Of a stretch of DNA of 64,000 nt, positions 39,681-50,626 are shown in pieces. Positions within the stretch are counted from its first letter, which is position 1. Each line of letters opens with the position of its first letter. Both the position numbers and the translations under genes were made by a program. The notes below the pieces were generated by a model, which did no database searches, was not told where the DNA came from, and saw only the letters and a list, made by a program, of their open reading frames with translations. The stretch comes from Perkinsela sp. pyNocScin1. Its lineage: Eukaryota; Euglenozoa; Kinetoplastea; Prokinetoplastida; Perkinselidae. The DNA lies in assembly GCA_964019655.1 (NCBI GenBank), contig CAXHTR010000006.1:868001-932000 (forward strand). The letters are read 5' to 3'.

Positions 39681-40155
39681 GGCGTACTGTTTTCGAAGTG
39701 CTCGAGAGCACGAGTGGTGGAGGTCTGAAAGTCACGAGCCATTTCAGGGTCTCGTTTTGGAGTTCCTGGGCTGCTACGTGCGCAAAGTCAAAATGGAAGA
39801 TTATTTCAAGAAGTCTACCTATGAAAGCTGGATCTACAATCCTTTCATTGTTGATCTTGATAGCATGAGCCATGATCATCCTTATAAAGAATCTCTCATT
39901 GAAATTAGCAATTCATCGAAGGATTCTAGCACTTTACCGCTCTCAAAGACCGATGCCGTTCTGTTTTCTGGGCTTCAACGCATGAGGAGCACCCAGAGAT
40001 ATCGAAATACGCTCTGCACTGAGCTCTCGAGTTCCCCACCTCTTACCTCTGCGAACAGACGTTCTCTACTTTAACAGGGAAATGCTGTCTGCACAGAAAG
40101 ATTCTCGACAACAGTGCACACATGCGCTTATGCCATACATCGCGAAAGTTTGATT
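39680..40155 (+). pseudogene. hAT transposase C-terminal relic, copy 1
   Basis: GCYVRKVKMEDYFKKSTYES, then WIYNPFIVDLDSMSHDH, is the segment before the dimerisation domain. The frame then shifts and the remainder (PHLLPLRTDV in one frame, FPTSYLCEQTF-like in another, then KILDNSAHMRLCHTSRK) completes a typical hAT end. A better-kept equivalent is at 47250-47660. Confidence 0.65.
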
Positions 40156-40309
40156 AAAACTTCTGTACAGAGGTTGCAAAACACACTTTGCTTTGCATCC
40201 TCGTTGTCTTTTCGTTCGTTGTAGTGGTCTTCACATACTTCTTCTTGTCCGTTGTCTGTCTTTCATTCACTCTTTCTGTGGTGTCAACTTTCCCTGTCAT
40301 ACGTCAGGG

Positions 40310-40850
40310 TTATATTTTTCGGATTGGGCGTCGCTTGACGTACGCCGCAGTACGCATAAGTGATGATCCTCGATGTCTCGTCTTTGTAGGCGAAAGCATG
40401 ATCCGCTACATCGATGGGCGGTACATCGTATGGTGCTCTGTTGATGAAGACGCGTCGCCAATCTCGAATCCTCGATGCACTGCACAGGTTCACGTCTTCG
40501 GTTCTACGACGATGGAACGGTTTTCGGATTCTGATCTATCTGAACGACTACAAGGGTGGCCCACGTAGGGTCTCAGTGTTCTCAATAACGTCGAGATTCT
40601 GGAGAACTTTTTCTGGCCACAGGTGAAAGAGCACTTCCACAAGCTAAGCGAGGGAAAGCCACAGTCGGAGTTCCTGAAGCCACTCCTCGTCAAGACCATT
40701 GCAAATTGCACACTGCAAAGGCTGTAAAAGAGTTTTTTGAGCGCGTCGGTATGGTGTGGCACCAAGATTGGCCGAATTACGGCCCTGGTCGCAGTCCGAT
40801 TGAGAATTTATGGGCTATCTTGCGTGCCTTGAGTGCAGAGCTGTGCCTAG
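40310..40850 (+). pseudogene. Tc1/mariner transposase relic (copy 2), catalytic Asp lost
   Basis: Nearly the same sequence as 31440-31960. The first catalytic Asp is replaced: CLVFVGES here against CLVFVDES in copy 1. VHVFGSTTM, the frameshifted middle, QDHCKLHTAKAVKEFFERVG and SPIENLWAIL follow. The 5' third of the transposase is missing. Confidence 0.75.
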
Positions 40851-40890
40851 TATTGAAGAATGAGCAGTATCAGATGCGCCTTGTGCGGTT

Positions 40891-41361
40891 ATGTTCAAAG
40901 AAGGTTTTAAATATTTCATATTAACAAAGGGGTCTTTATTCTTCGAGCGACCGGGTTTTAGTGGCAACATTCGAGCTCATGTAAATTTTGATCTTGAAAA
41001 CTTCACAGCACATGGAAAGGTTCAGATAGCTCCGGAAGGCATTATTTTTTTTACAGAAAATCATCTCTCGCATTACCATTGGCTCCAGGGCATTTATCGG
41101 GCAACACATAATCGCCCAAGAAATCTCCTCAAAGTACGGAGCACATTAACTTCAACTCGAGCTCTTCAATGTGGTTCCAAGAGTTATACATGGAAATTTC
41201 GCGCTGGGGAGCTCCCCAGAGCGCAACTGCCTGTCGCCACCATAATCGCCGAGGGCACTGTGGAAGATGGCTGTCCATATGACTCAGCGAATAAACCTTC
41301 CCATTCAGTTAGTAAAAAGGGCATGCCCCCAAGCTTTTTGTGGAGTAAACGCTCACCCTAG
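40891..41361 (+). pseudogene. ORF family Z, copy 1
   Basis: An open stretch of 156 codons. GKVQIAPEGIIFFTENH aligns with GQIKLSPEGIIFFDIHK in copy 2 at 45840, and the upstream part (FKYFILTKGSLFF) with FKNFLISAHTKEL. The downstream alignment is weak. Function unknown. Confidence 0.5.
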
Positions 41362-41947
41362 AGAGAACGTGGGAGGATGAGAAAAGGATTGGTCTCATTG
41401 ACCACAAGGGTCTCTTCGGAAGCCTCAGGAACCTGTGCAATCAGGGCACCGGCGCCAGAAGTCGAACCGATTCGCACCATAAAGCTCAAGAGCGTGCGAA
41501 AGCGCACTGCCGTGCAGTGAGCGACAGCAGTGACTTTGGTCCCAGCTGACTGCAAATACACTAGAACATACACTCGTAGAATGTACTAGTGATGAAATAC
41601 AGCGTAATTGGGGTAAGAAGGGGTGGAAAATTAGCCATCGGTACATTGCATTGCCTCTAGTAGTCGCAAAATGCTCATGCTTTTTAGCAAAGGTTACTCG
41701 TCATAAAATGAAAATTACTTACTGAGAAGATTTGTCGTAAGTCTATTGCATCATGGCTGCGGATATCTCCTACCGCAACGTCCCCTAGAGTGACATCCCC
41801 TCCTGCTTGATACAAACGGTGAGAGGCACCCTTGGGAAGAGGCAATAGTCGCGCTTAATACGTTTGCGAGTGAGTCTGACGACGATGAAATCCATAGGTA
41901 GGTATTTTTATACCGGAAGGTGCGTTGAGTATGAGTCCCATACCTCT

Positions 41948-42300
41948 GGGAGGGCAACGCACTGACTGGCCGAATACGGCTCAATGCCGTGCCTGCGCTG
42001 CCGGTAGGGGCATCACCTCGCAGAGACACTATGCTTTTACAGTGAGATCCGACGTTCGCTGTGCTATCTGCACAGAGGCCTGGATGCCCATGCCGCCTTG
42101 ATGCCCGAAAATGGTATGAGCGCTACGCTCTGCGCAATATCGCTAAAGAATGAGCGAATGACTGCCGCCTTCGCTGAAGAGGCAGCAATATTCAAAAGCG
42201 CATCGATCTGCTCTTGAGCAGTAATGCTTGAAAGCTCCTGTACCAGTATTTGGTTTGCGAACAGCATGTGATGCCTGTCTATGGAGCGGCTTCATTGCGT
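41948..42300 (+). repeat. Dispersed repeat b, copy 2
   Basis: GGGAGGGCAACGCACTGACT, then GGCCGAATACGGCTCAATGC. Matches 33604-33956, with a small insertion (GCCGCCTTGATGCCC) near 42090. Confidence 0.7.
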
Positions 42301-42399
42301 ATTCCTGTGAGTCGACACGGCACCATTCTCGTTTGCGAGGCGAAGGTCACACGCATCATCCATGCCATCTACCTTCCATCCACAGACTCACGCGAATAT

Positions 42400-42560
42400 A
42401 CAAAGTCTATACGATGACCGTAGACCGAGTCACGGAGTTCGCTACTACGATATTGTCGAAGGAGCATTGGGTTACACATGCACCTACTGCGACCCGAAAT
42501 CTCCGAGGCAAAAAGCGCTTGTCAAGGAAAGGATGAAGCGGATCTGGGAGTTCGTGGCGA
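42400..42560 (+). pseudogene. IS30-like fragment, copy with mutated Glu
   Basis: Reads RYYDIVEGALGYTCTYCDPK, then SPRQKALVKERMKRIWEF. Where copy 1 (34186) has QVEER, this copy has LVKER, so the putative catalytic Glu is Lys. Confidence 0.5.
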
Positions 42561-42578
42561 ATTGTGGACGAATGGCGG

Positions 42579-43193
42579 TCAAGAAGCACAAGAAGATGGA
42601 TGCAGCATTTGTCTTGAGCTGCTTAGAGAAGGTCTGCTCGTCAAGGTCGACAAGCAGAGAGCTGCAGCATTTGCTTGCAGTCGCTCCGAAAAGGCGCAGT
42701 TGTGCGGCAGCTCAAGTGCAAGCATATTTTTCATGCGAAGTCCACCGACCAGTGGTTTAAGAAATGCTTCACGTGCGTTTACTGTAGACAAGCATTACTT
42801 GAGCGAATTCACAAGGAAGCATCTTGGGAGTCTGATATGCCATTGAATACGCCATCACCGGTTCCTTCAGACGAGTCTTTTAGCACTCCGGTAGACGAGC
42901 CATCGCTAACTCTTGATATACAGCCATTGACTAGCAGAAGTTTGTCCTCCATAGACTTTGCTAGAACAGGGGATGAGCCAACTCCACTGCTACTTAAGCA
43001 GCTCAGTCTTGCAGAAAGCACTGTTCAACAAGCTTATCAGGAGGTTTATCATCCTGAACACGAGGCACAGCAGTGCATGTGGTTTCCAAAAGGGGAATAC
43101 GCTCATTCTTCTCAGGCTTCAGGAAATTTTCAAGAAAAGCCTCTGGTCCATGTACGCGCTCTGTGTAATCTATTTGCGACGATCAGCACATGA
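42579..43193 (+). pseudogene. ORF family Y, copy 2, with RING-H2 finger
   Basis: Two frames joined by one shift near 42675 spell a RING-H2 finger: CSICLELL in the first frame, then QLKCKHIFHAKSTDQWFKKC and FTCVYCRQALLE in the second. Ligand order is C-x2-C, C-x-H-x2-H, C-x2-C with a W between, as in E3 ubiquitin ligases. After it come SDMPLNTPSPVPSDESFSTP, a Ser/Thr/Pro-rich linker, SSIDFARTGDEPTPLLLKQL and the Y core to a stop at 43193. The other Y copies lack the finger. Confidence 0.65.
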
Positions 43194-43224
43194 TGCACAG
43201 TCCATTTCCTCTTTTAAGTCGAAG

Positions 43225-43530
43225 TGAAATTGAATGCTGCTCGTTTGGTTCGATTCGAAACTTTCGATTAATTTTCATCACCCTGACTCTCTTTGTAGGA
43301 TGAGCTCCGGAGATTTCTGACAGAGTCAGACTTTGGAAAGAGATCACAAACTCTTGTTCAGTCTCATGAGACAAAGTTTCTGACAGTGCCAGTAATCTTG
43401 GATCACAAAAGAATACACTTCGAATGAATCGACGATAGAGATTGCATCGTACTGGGAGGGCCACACACTGACTGGTCGTGCAGCCATAGATACGCTATGA
43501 CTCGCGCAGACAGTCACGTTTGTGTGACAT
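43225..43530 (+). repeat. Dispersed repeat c, copy 2
   Basis: GAAATTGAATGCTGCTCGTT, then GGGAGGGCCACACACTGACT at 43454. About 190 bases are inserted between the two conserved blocks relative to copy 1. Confidence 0.6.
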
Positions 43531-44121
43531 GATTGCTTACTACAGGTAATCATCGAAGAGTTCTGATCCTAATACTGAAATGCCACCTAAAAGAAAGCGG
43601 GTAAAGCAGTCTGTGAGACTCTTTTTCCGTTCTCTTGCTTATTCTCTCGGAAATGGAAACGATGGCTGCGATGTACAAAGGGACGATGTGCAGTGATGCC
43701 TGGGAAGAGCTTATTCGAATTACAATTTATGCATTGTTTTTAGCTGCAATCCGTTTTCAGATGTCAAAAGAACTCAAGACGACGAGGGATTTATGGATGC
43801 GATGCTCGGCTCTTCGTGGACATTTTTCGACTTACTTGTCCGCCAAGCAATTCACTCCACCCAGTTATCGAAATGACGGACACGAATGCAAATCTGCTCT
43901 AGGATAAACATACGTCGTATGTTGAAGCGTGCGAAAGGCAAAATTGCAGAACGTGTAACTACACTGCACTCTTTGGCGCGAGCTGTTTCACGAAGAGATG
44001 TTGAGCGATATGCAAATCACCGAAAAGATAATTTGCTAGCGCACCCTTTTGCACCTCCTTGTCGGGCCCAGGTAACTCCGCTAGATATCTCACAAATATG
44101 AGGACAAACGGACGAGGTTAG

Positions 44122-44345
44122 CTATGCTCCATTTTATCGCATGGGCACATTTTTGATCTGCTTTGATACCGAGGCTTGCCAATTTGTGTGTAACTTATTA
44201 GAATTAGAGCTATCACACCCAAATATTGTCGCTGCCGTGACTGACATCTTTCCCAACAAACCTCAATTGACGACAGCAACTGTACAATCCTTTTTGAGAA
44301 TCAGGCGATGTTTTGCACGCGCGTTTTCCTGTTCCAGAGGCTGAT
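44122..44345 (+). repeat. Dispersed repeat V, copy 2
   Basis: CTCCATTTTATCGCATGGGC, then CTATCACACCCAAATATTGT. Matches 37847-38045. One frame reads ACQFVCNLLELELSHPNI. Confidence 0.6.
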
Positions 44346-44744
44346 GATAAATCTGCTGAGGGGGGCCCGGTCTGCCCTCTCTCTGGCCTTTTTGCCTTGA
44401 TCGTGGTAAGCTTCTTTTCGGTTCATCCCGGACCTTGTGCAGTTAGGCCACATTCCCGCAGGATGCGTATAGCTCACGCTTCCCCAAGCGATGATGATTG
44501 CTTTGTACTCGTACGCTTGTCACTTATCAATGGGAGGGCGAGGCAGAGACTGGTGACAAAAGGCGCCTGAGGTGCGTACGGCAAGGGGTGAGGCCCTCTC
44601 CAGCCTATTGTCTTTCAGTTTACCGTCGATACTCTCTTCTCGCGCTTGTGACATGTCTGTACTGTATTCGTGGGGGTTGTACGAAGCCCATCAGATCGGT
44701 GTGTTCGCCATTTCGTTCGTCGAGGACCCTGAGACGACTCATCA

Positions 44745-45330
44745 AAGGAGCTGAAGCGCTTCAACGATCCCAAGAAGTATATCTCAAAAGACGGAATCTA
44801 TGCTTGGGCCGATCACGAGTTTGACAAGGGAAGTGTAATCTGGCAATTCTTTCGATATCGTGAGAAGAGGCGCCGCCCTATAGGAGCTGGCAAAGAGCCC
44901 ATTTGCCCTATCCCAGGCGTTATCCCGGTCAGATTAAAGCGTTTCTTTAATCTGGACTTCTACGGGCAGTATGAAGCTGATACAATGTTCGGCGCCAAAT
45001 ACTCTGGCGTCATCGTTGTAATCGTACCTCCCCCTTTGCGAAGCTTTGGTCAAGGCCATGCATGGGCTCATCGTTCAGAGCGTCACAATGGACAATGGAC
45101 AGGAATTTTTTTACCACATAGTTCTCCGTGAGAATCTCGGCTGCCTTACCTTTTTCTGTGATAAGGGCTGCCCTCAGCAGAAAGGCCAGGTGGAGAATGG
45201 CGTCGGACGAGTACGAGAGTTCATTGACAACAATGAAGACCTGTCGAACTGGACTCAAATTCTTGATTGCACCGGCGGATACCGTGCAAATGAGCTAAAG
45301 CACTTGGTCACCAGGCCGACGGAATATTAA
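44745..45330 (+). pseudogene. IS30-like transposase, most complete copy
   Basis: The first frame carries YAWADHEFDKGSVIWQFFRY, REKRRRPIGAGKEP and DFYGQYEADTMFGAKYSGVI (first Asp in YEADTMFG). After a frameshift near 45020-45045 the second frame carries VTMDNGQEF (second Asp) and CDKGCPQQKGQVENGVGRVR (Glu in VEN), followed by EFIDNNEDLSNW. So a full D, D, E set in the right order is present, broken only by the shift and missing the N-terminal HTH. Confidence 0.68.
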
Positions 45331-45682
45331 TTTAGCCTATCAGGGAGGGCAGGGAAGGTTTTAAAAACACTGAGGGTGTCATACGGAATCGAATATACAC
45401 AAACTGCGCTTGAAGAGCATTCGAATCAACCGCGAGCTCTAGCTTAAATTGAGCAGATTGAAATTACATATATGCATACTTACAGATTCATACAGATGCC
45501 AAGAGCGCAGAGGACACGACAGGCACGAACAGTTTAGTTTATAGCAACGCGAACTGCTGCTTCAACGAGGTGAAGATATCGACCAGAGCAAAAAGCTATC
45601 TTGCGCAGATTTCTGGGAGAATTCATCGCAGAGCATTGCTGGGCCTGCCATTTGCTGTATTGCGATATTGTCTTTTATTCAA

Positions 45683-46204
45683 ATGAGCGTTGAATAGCAG
45701 TGCGAGATCGTGCGGGTAAAGAATTTCAAGAATTTTCTTATCTCTGCGCATACAAAAGAACTGGGGTTAGAAGGGGATAGTATTGCTGCAAGCATTTGCT
45801 TTCTCATCGACGTTGATATTTGTGATCTCGTCGTAAAAGGCCAAATAAAATTATCTCCAGAGGGCATAATTTTCTTTGATATTCATAAGCCCATTAGGGC
45901 TTTAGATAAAATTTCCTCGGGGCCGCTCTTGCTTCAAACGGAAACAGATGTGCTTACAATCTGCTCGCGCTATGGCGCACATTCCCCCAAGCTCAATGGC
46001 CTTCCTGGGTGGGGACCACGATCTTTGTCGTATATATTGGGGGACGCCCCAGAGCTGAATATTTCATATCCGGCAAAAGCCCCAGCTGCACTCGGGGAAG
46101 ATGCCTATCCAAATGAAGCAGAAAATATTTTGATCAGCGGAGAGCAGACCTTCCTACCCTTGCATAGCATCATCGAAGTCGATGATGAATCCATAGTGCA
46201 CTAG
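45683..46204 (+). pseudogene. ORF family Z, copy 2
   Basis: The ATG at 45683 opens MSVE followed by TAG where copy 3 (61054) has AAG. The rest is open: NFKNFLISAHTKELGLEGDS, VKGQIKLSPEGIIFFDIHKP, and an end TFLPLHSIIEVDDESIVH. Unknown family. Copy 3 has lost about 360 bp from the middle. Confidence 0.55.
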
Positions 46205-46224
46205 ATGACTTTGTCTCTGTCACC

Positions 46225-46330
46225 ATTGCTCCACTTTGTACAGCCCTGCGTTCCCCCCATGCAAACGCACTATGTGCGTCGAAGCAGCAAGCAAGGTATC
46301 CGTGCGTGCCAGCGGCAGATAAAATCGAGA
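46225..46330 (+). repeat. R1 flank, copy 2
   Basis: CAGCCCTG at 46241, then CGCACTATGTGCGTCGAAGC. Diverged copy located right after family Z copy 2, as at 61245. Confidence 0.55.
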
Positions 46331-46532
46331 TGCTCGAGAGCACGGCTGGGTTTGGGCTGAAAACGCCACACATTCTCGGTGCCCTTGTCGGGCGAAATGT
46401 ATCATAAGAAAGCGAGCTTAACCGGAGTAGATACATACGAACTACGCTTCGGGGTGAACGAACATTTGAAGGACTCAGTTTCGTCTCATGTTCTCTCTCG
46501 TTGCTATTCATTCGTTATGAAAAGCAATAGCA

Positions 46533-46955
46533 ATGATTCGACGGCACAATCTGCGTCAGAACAGGTCAATGGCATTACTCGACTCGCCATCTGACAAATA
46601 TGACTGTATCACCGGAAAACGGAAGAAGCAACCTCCGTTACAGGCACTTGAAGCAAATAAAGCCGCTCCTGTGCCTGAGGCTGAAGTCAGCGCCGAGGTC
46701 CATGCCGAAGAGCCTGGTGGGGCTACACCACAGCGAGCGGAAGTTGAAGTCTCTCCAAGTTATCCGCCGGATATCCCTGTACTGCCTTCGCCACCGGAGT
46801 CGACACAGAACTCCGACCTCCCAATGGAACAGGGAACGCCTCCAGATTACGCTCATATCGACCTGTTATCGGCACACCATACGCAACAAAACAAAAATAA
46901 AAAAATGCCATCACAACTTGTCGATGGAATCGAACTCAAAATTCATGCTCCATAG
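46533..46955 (+). CDS. ORF family X, copy 2, 140 aa
   Basis: The ATG at 46533 opens MIRRHNLRQNRSMALLDSPS, then DKYDCITGKRKKQPP, PEAEVSAEVHAEEPGGATPQ, DIPVLPSPPESTQNSDL and PMEQGTPPDYAH. It is open from ATG to stop, with a basic N-terminal part and a Pro/Glu-rich, probably disordered middle. Relative to the 61858 copy the C-terminus differs, ending LKIHAP. Function unknown; expression uncertain. Confidence 0.45.
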   Translation: MIRRHNLRQNRSMALLDSPSDKYDCITGKRKKQPPLQALEANKAAPVPEAEVSAEVHAEEPGGATPQRAEVEVSPSYPPDIPVLPSPPESTQNSDLPMEQGTPPDYAHIDLLSAHHTQQNKNKKMPSQLVDGIELKIHAP

Positions 46956-47104
46956 GTACATGGAACAGGGACACTGCCTGCCGATGCTCCTACTGCCTTA
47001 AGGGTAAGCAAAACGCACTGGTCTTTTTCTTCCCACCGCAAGCATGAATACATGGTAGTCGATAGTGTCTCCAGAATGCACGAGATCTGCCTGCCTCCTC
47101 TGTC

Positions 47105-47250
47105 ATTGCTTTACTTGATACAGCCCTGAGATGCACCCCATGCGAGCGCACTATGCGTCGGAGCTGCACGCCTGATCTCTGCGTGCAAAGTGCGTACTGT
47201 TTTCAAAGTGCTCGAGAGCGCGAGTGGTGGAGGTCTTACAGTCAACAGCC
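47105..47250 (+). repeat. R1 flank, copy 3
   Basis: GATACAGCCCTGAGATGCAC at 47118, then the GCGCACTATGCGTCGGAGCT block. Continues directly into a hAT C-terminal relic, as copy 1 does. Confidence 0.65.
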
Positions 47251-47660
47251 ATTTCAGGGTCTCGTTTTGGAAATCCTGAGCTGCTACGTGCGCCCAGTCA
47301 AAATGGATCATTATTTTAAGAAGCATTCATATGAAAGCTGGATCTACAATCCTTTCATTCTTGATCTTAATCGCATGAGTCATGATCATCCTTTTACCCC
47401 TCAGTGAAATTGGCAATTCTTCGAAGGATTCTAGCACTTTTACTGCTCTCAAAGACCGATTCCGTTCTGTTCTCAGGGCTGCGATGCATGAGGATCATCC
47501 AGAGACATCGAAATACGCTGTGCAGCGAAGTCTCCAGTTCCCAACATCTTACCTCTGCGAACAGACGTTCTGAACTTCTCTAGGTCAAAGCTGTTCGCAC
47601 AGGAAGATTCTAGACGACAGGCCACACATGCGCATATGCCATACATCGCGAACGCTTGAT
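47250..47660 (+). pseudogene. hAT transposase C-terminal relic, copy 2
   Basis: RPVKMDHYFKKHSYESWIYN, then PFILDLNRMSHDH in the first frame. After a small deletion near 47400, the other frames give HEDHPETSKYAVQRSLQFPT, SYLCEQTF and RKILDDRPHMRICHTS. This matches the ZBED-type hAT dimerisation region. Confidence 0.68.
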
Positions 47661-47989
47661 TTGGACTTTTGTAGAGAGGAAGCCAAACACACTTCAATTC
47701 CCCCTCTTCCTTATCTTTTCATTCGCCGTCGTCGTCGTGGTCTTCCTTTGCGTCGTCTTCTCTCTTTATGTTACATCGACTTTCCCCATTATACGTGAAC
47801 GAGCTCTTGAAAATAACGAAGATCCGGGATGACAGCGAATTACTCAAACCTGTAATGCATAGCCGACTGGGTGTGATCGCGAGAAGAATCTGACGTGGAC
47901 CCGAGTGTTTGTGTGTGCTCTGGAGAAACGATGATTTACTCGTATTCGATTATGTCCTCCGAGTGACCCAAATCGGTTCGCCTCCCTTG

Positions 47990-48090
47990 ACATTGGTCTT
48001 CTTTGTACAGCCCTGAGATGTACCCCATCAAGCGCACTATGTGCGCATAAGCTGCACACAGGGGATTCTGTGTGCAAACTGCAGACATGC
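47990..48090 (+). repeat. R1 flank, copy 4
   Basis: TTTGTACAGCCCTGAGATGT, then GCGCACTATGTGCGCATAAG. Short copy. Confidence 0.55.
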
Positions 48091-48214
48091 GCGTTTATAG
48101 AGTCTAAAGAAGACCCTGGCAGGCGTTTATCTCAGGAAACTGAAACGCAACACCAAAAAAAATCAAACAAAAAAGCTTGTCACTGCTTGACCTTTCCTTC
48201 CTTGCATTATGGTA

Positions 48215-48330
48215 TTGTGCGGGCTCGCTGCCGATTCCTTCGTGCCCTGGACTTGTCGGCTTCGATAACACCATATTCTGACCTTGGCTGCACCAGTGCC
48301 GATAGATTTCGGCACGAGAGCAGTCAGCGC
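48215..48330 (+). repeat. Direct repeat, left copy
   Basis: About 115 bases (GCGGGCTCGCTGCCGATTCC, then ACTTGTCGGCTTCGATAACA) recur at 48738-48855 with about a dozen differences and in the same orientation. Confidence 0.75.
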
Positions 48331-48506
48331 AAGAAGGATGAAGAAAAGGGGACGATCGACAAGCTCGCGAGACAAGCTTCACAGGTGTAGACCACACGCC
48401 CCTCCATATAATTTTAGCCAGTGGTAGATTTTAATCGTAACCTTCTAAATCTAAGAAAACGTAGTCAGCTTCTTCCTTTATCTATCGTATCAAAAGAGCT
48501 CCTATA

Positions 48507-48713
48507 ATGACGAAGCAGGATCAAGAGCACCGTAATAGCCAGTTACACCTTTCCCTTGACACAACAGGCGATTATAGCTGGATTTCACAATCTATCTTAG
48601 ATGAAATTGCTAGCAGAATCGATCGGGAAACCAAGAAGAATGTCTTCCTCAGTCTGCAAGAGTTTTTTCAGCGAGCCCTGAATCAACGATCTCGGCAAAG
48701 AAAGTCAAAATAG
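48507..48713 (+). CDS. Small ORF, 68 aa, unknown
   Basis: The ATG at 48507 opens MTKQDQEHRNSQLHLSLDTT. The product is charged and probably helical, ending RSRQRKSK. It lies exactly between the two copies of the direct repeat. No family recognised; could be chance. Confidence 0.25.
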   Translation: MTKQDQEHRNSQLHLSLDTTGDYSWISQSILDEIASRIDRETKKNVFLSLQEFFQRALNQRSRQRKSK

Positions 48714-48737
48714 ATCTCTCGCTCCTTGCATTGTAGC

Positions 48738-48855
48738 ATTGTGCGGGCCCGCTGCCGATTCCTTGGCGCCCAGGACTTGTCGGCTTCGATAACATCACAT
48801 TCTGACCTTGGCTGTACCAGGGCTGATAAATTTTGGCGTGAGAGTAGTCAGCGCG
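48738..48855 (+). repeat. Direct repeat, right copy
   Basis: See left copy at 48215. A WEG-type block follows at 48867. Confidence 0.75.
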
Positions 48856-48979
48856 GGCTTTGCATTGGGAGGGTGAAGCGTAGGCTGGTAGAACACACGC
48901 ATGCGAGGCGTGTTCAATTGGCCAGATAGGCCTTCCTTGAGAAGCTACAGATACTCAAAGCAGAGTATCTGGGCGCATC

Positions 48980-49135
48980 TCGTAAAAAAGCAGCGTCTTT
49001 TTCAGACATGGAACGGTGTGAAAGTAATTCTGCTGCAGGCTTATTTACACGGAGCCATCGCGGATAAGCTGCTTATGCAGATTTGCTTCAGCATGGTCTT
49101 GTACTTGAGCGATGTACTAGCGTGGAGATGCCGCC
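48980..49135 (+). pseudogene. Module C fragment, displaced upstream of module A
   Basis: KKQRLFQTWNGVKVILLQAY, then LHGAIADKLLMQI and VLYLSDVL. The same module lies downstream of module A in the intact copy at 62940-63095 (KKNRLFLTRDDVKVILKQAY). Here the order is reversed. Confidence 0.6.
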
Positions 49136-49381
49136 CCTCGTGCACAACCTCTTACGATTGAAAGCCCACCGGCATCCCGTGTCAAACGTCCCAGGACACT
49201 CACTTACCAGCGTCCCTCGACGTCCCCTGCCCCAAAACTCTTTCCGGAGCTTTCATCCGCATCTTCTGCGGTAGTTCCGTTTGTTGAACGGCCTGATTCT
49301 TGCATTTCAGAATCACCTCCGTCCCATGTTTCGTCGTCCGCTTTTACTTCTTCTTCTTCGTCCGATTCTTCTTCTTCTTCG

Positions 49382-49807
49382 TTGATATCAATTGATTCCT
49401 CTTCCCCTTCTGCGTCTCTTTCTTCTCAGGCCGTGTCTTCAACTACACCCGTTACGGGCGAGCATACTAAAACTAACGAAGATCCCGGTTTAACACCACC
49501 ACTTGCTCAGATCCCAAAGAGTCAGCTCGTTAACGAGTGGATTTCATCACGAAAAGAATCTGCTGCTGTCGTCGGTGAGCGTTTGGTTTCTATAGAAGTA
49601 CGAAATTTGGACACCACTCCGCCAGGAGAGGCGGAAGACAATTTTCAATTGCCGGAAGGAGCTCGTGTTGTCGACGCAGATGGCACAGGCGTCGATGTTG
49701 AGAGCATTGACTCCAACAAAACATACTTTATCATTCTCGATCGCCCACGGACCCTCCTAGAGAAGCTGGAGACACGCAAAGTACAGCTTTGCGCACTTCA
49801 AAGATGA
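49382..49807 (+). pseudogene. Module A ORF, copy 1, 141 codons
   Basis: Ser-rich start encoded by TTC/TCT repeats, then LTPPLAQIPKSQLVNEWISS, GERLVSIEVRNLDTTPP, QLPEGARVVDADGTGVDVES, YFIILDRPRTLLEKLE. Over 95 per cent similar in the core to 62500-62940. It is cut off after KVQLCALQR and fused within 20 bases to module D. The VS-I-x-VRNLD to YFIILDRP stretch looks like a small beta-rich domain; I do not recognise it. Confidence 0.55.
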
Positions 49808-50109
49808 TATCGGAGTTTGAACAAGCAGAAACCATGGATGAAAGATCTGATATGCGGAGTATCTTAAAATTCTATGATAAATATCTGCTCCGTATCACTG
49901 GGTGTGATCCGGGAGAGCCCAGGCCACAGCATGGAATCGAAGTAAGTACTGGCTATCTCCGCGGAATCAGTCCGCGCAATAAACTGAGCATTCGAGATCT
50001 CTGCGTCAGCTTTTTCCTATGGATTCATGGGGCTTCGCTTGATGCTTCGCCAAGTAAGAGCGTTCAGGAGTTCTATTATATTTACGCGAACAAAAACGAA
50101 TTCTCTTAG
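49789..50109 (+). pseudogene. Module D, copy 1 (IS30-like remnant)
   Basis: AETMDERSDMRSILKFYDKY, then LLRITGCDPGEPRPQHGIEV, GYLRGISPRNKLSIRDLCVS. The spacing matches the IS30-like fragment at 33193 (DRGSEMRNLIELYNKF, CDAGCPQQKGQIEG), so I read it as a diverged DDE end. Copy 2 at 63376. Confidence 0.5.
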
Positions 50110-50384
50110 TTTAGCACTATGAAACCTTTGATGACCCAGAAGTGATGCAGAAGGAACGAAAGGAGGTACGCAATAAGCCAGGAATGAAAGGCGGAAGACC
50201 TCGGAATTCAAGCGGGAGAGGGCTGATGTGGAAAATGATCTTCGGTATATTAAACCGCTACGTGCAGAAGATTCAAAGCCGTAGCGCATAAACGACTGGG
50301 CGTGATCGCAGGGATCAGCGTGACCACGTACCTTTTCATGCATCAATAATGTCTTCAGCGTACACCAGATCGACTTGTCTGTTT

Positions 50385-50500
50385 CATCATTGCTCTACTT
50401 GATACAGCCCTGAGAGGCACCCCAAGCAAGCGCACGATGTGCACATAAGCCACACGCCTCATCTCCGCGTGCATACTGCAGACTGTCATACGAAGAGCAT
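50385..50500 (+). repeat. R1 flank, copy 5
   Basis: ACTTGATACAGCCCTGAGAG, then GCGCACGATGTGCACATAAG. The sequence before it (CAATAATGTCTTCAGCGTA) is the same as at the end of the window. Confidence 0.6.
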
Positions 50501-50626
50501 TGCGTGTGCGCAATCTCCAAGTTGCGCACGCACTAAGTATATCATTGAGCAAAATGTACAGATTTCACTCTACTCGATCACTGGACAGACCGCGACCCTG
50601 TTGTCCCGAATCAGCAAGAGGCCAGC

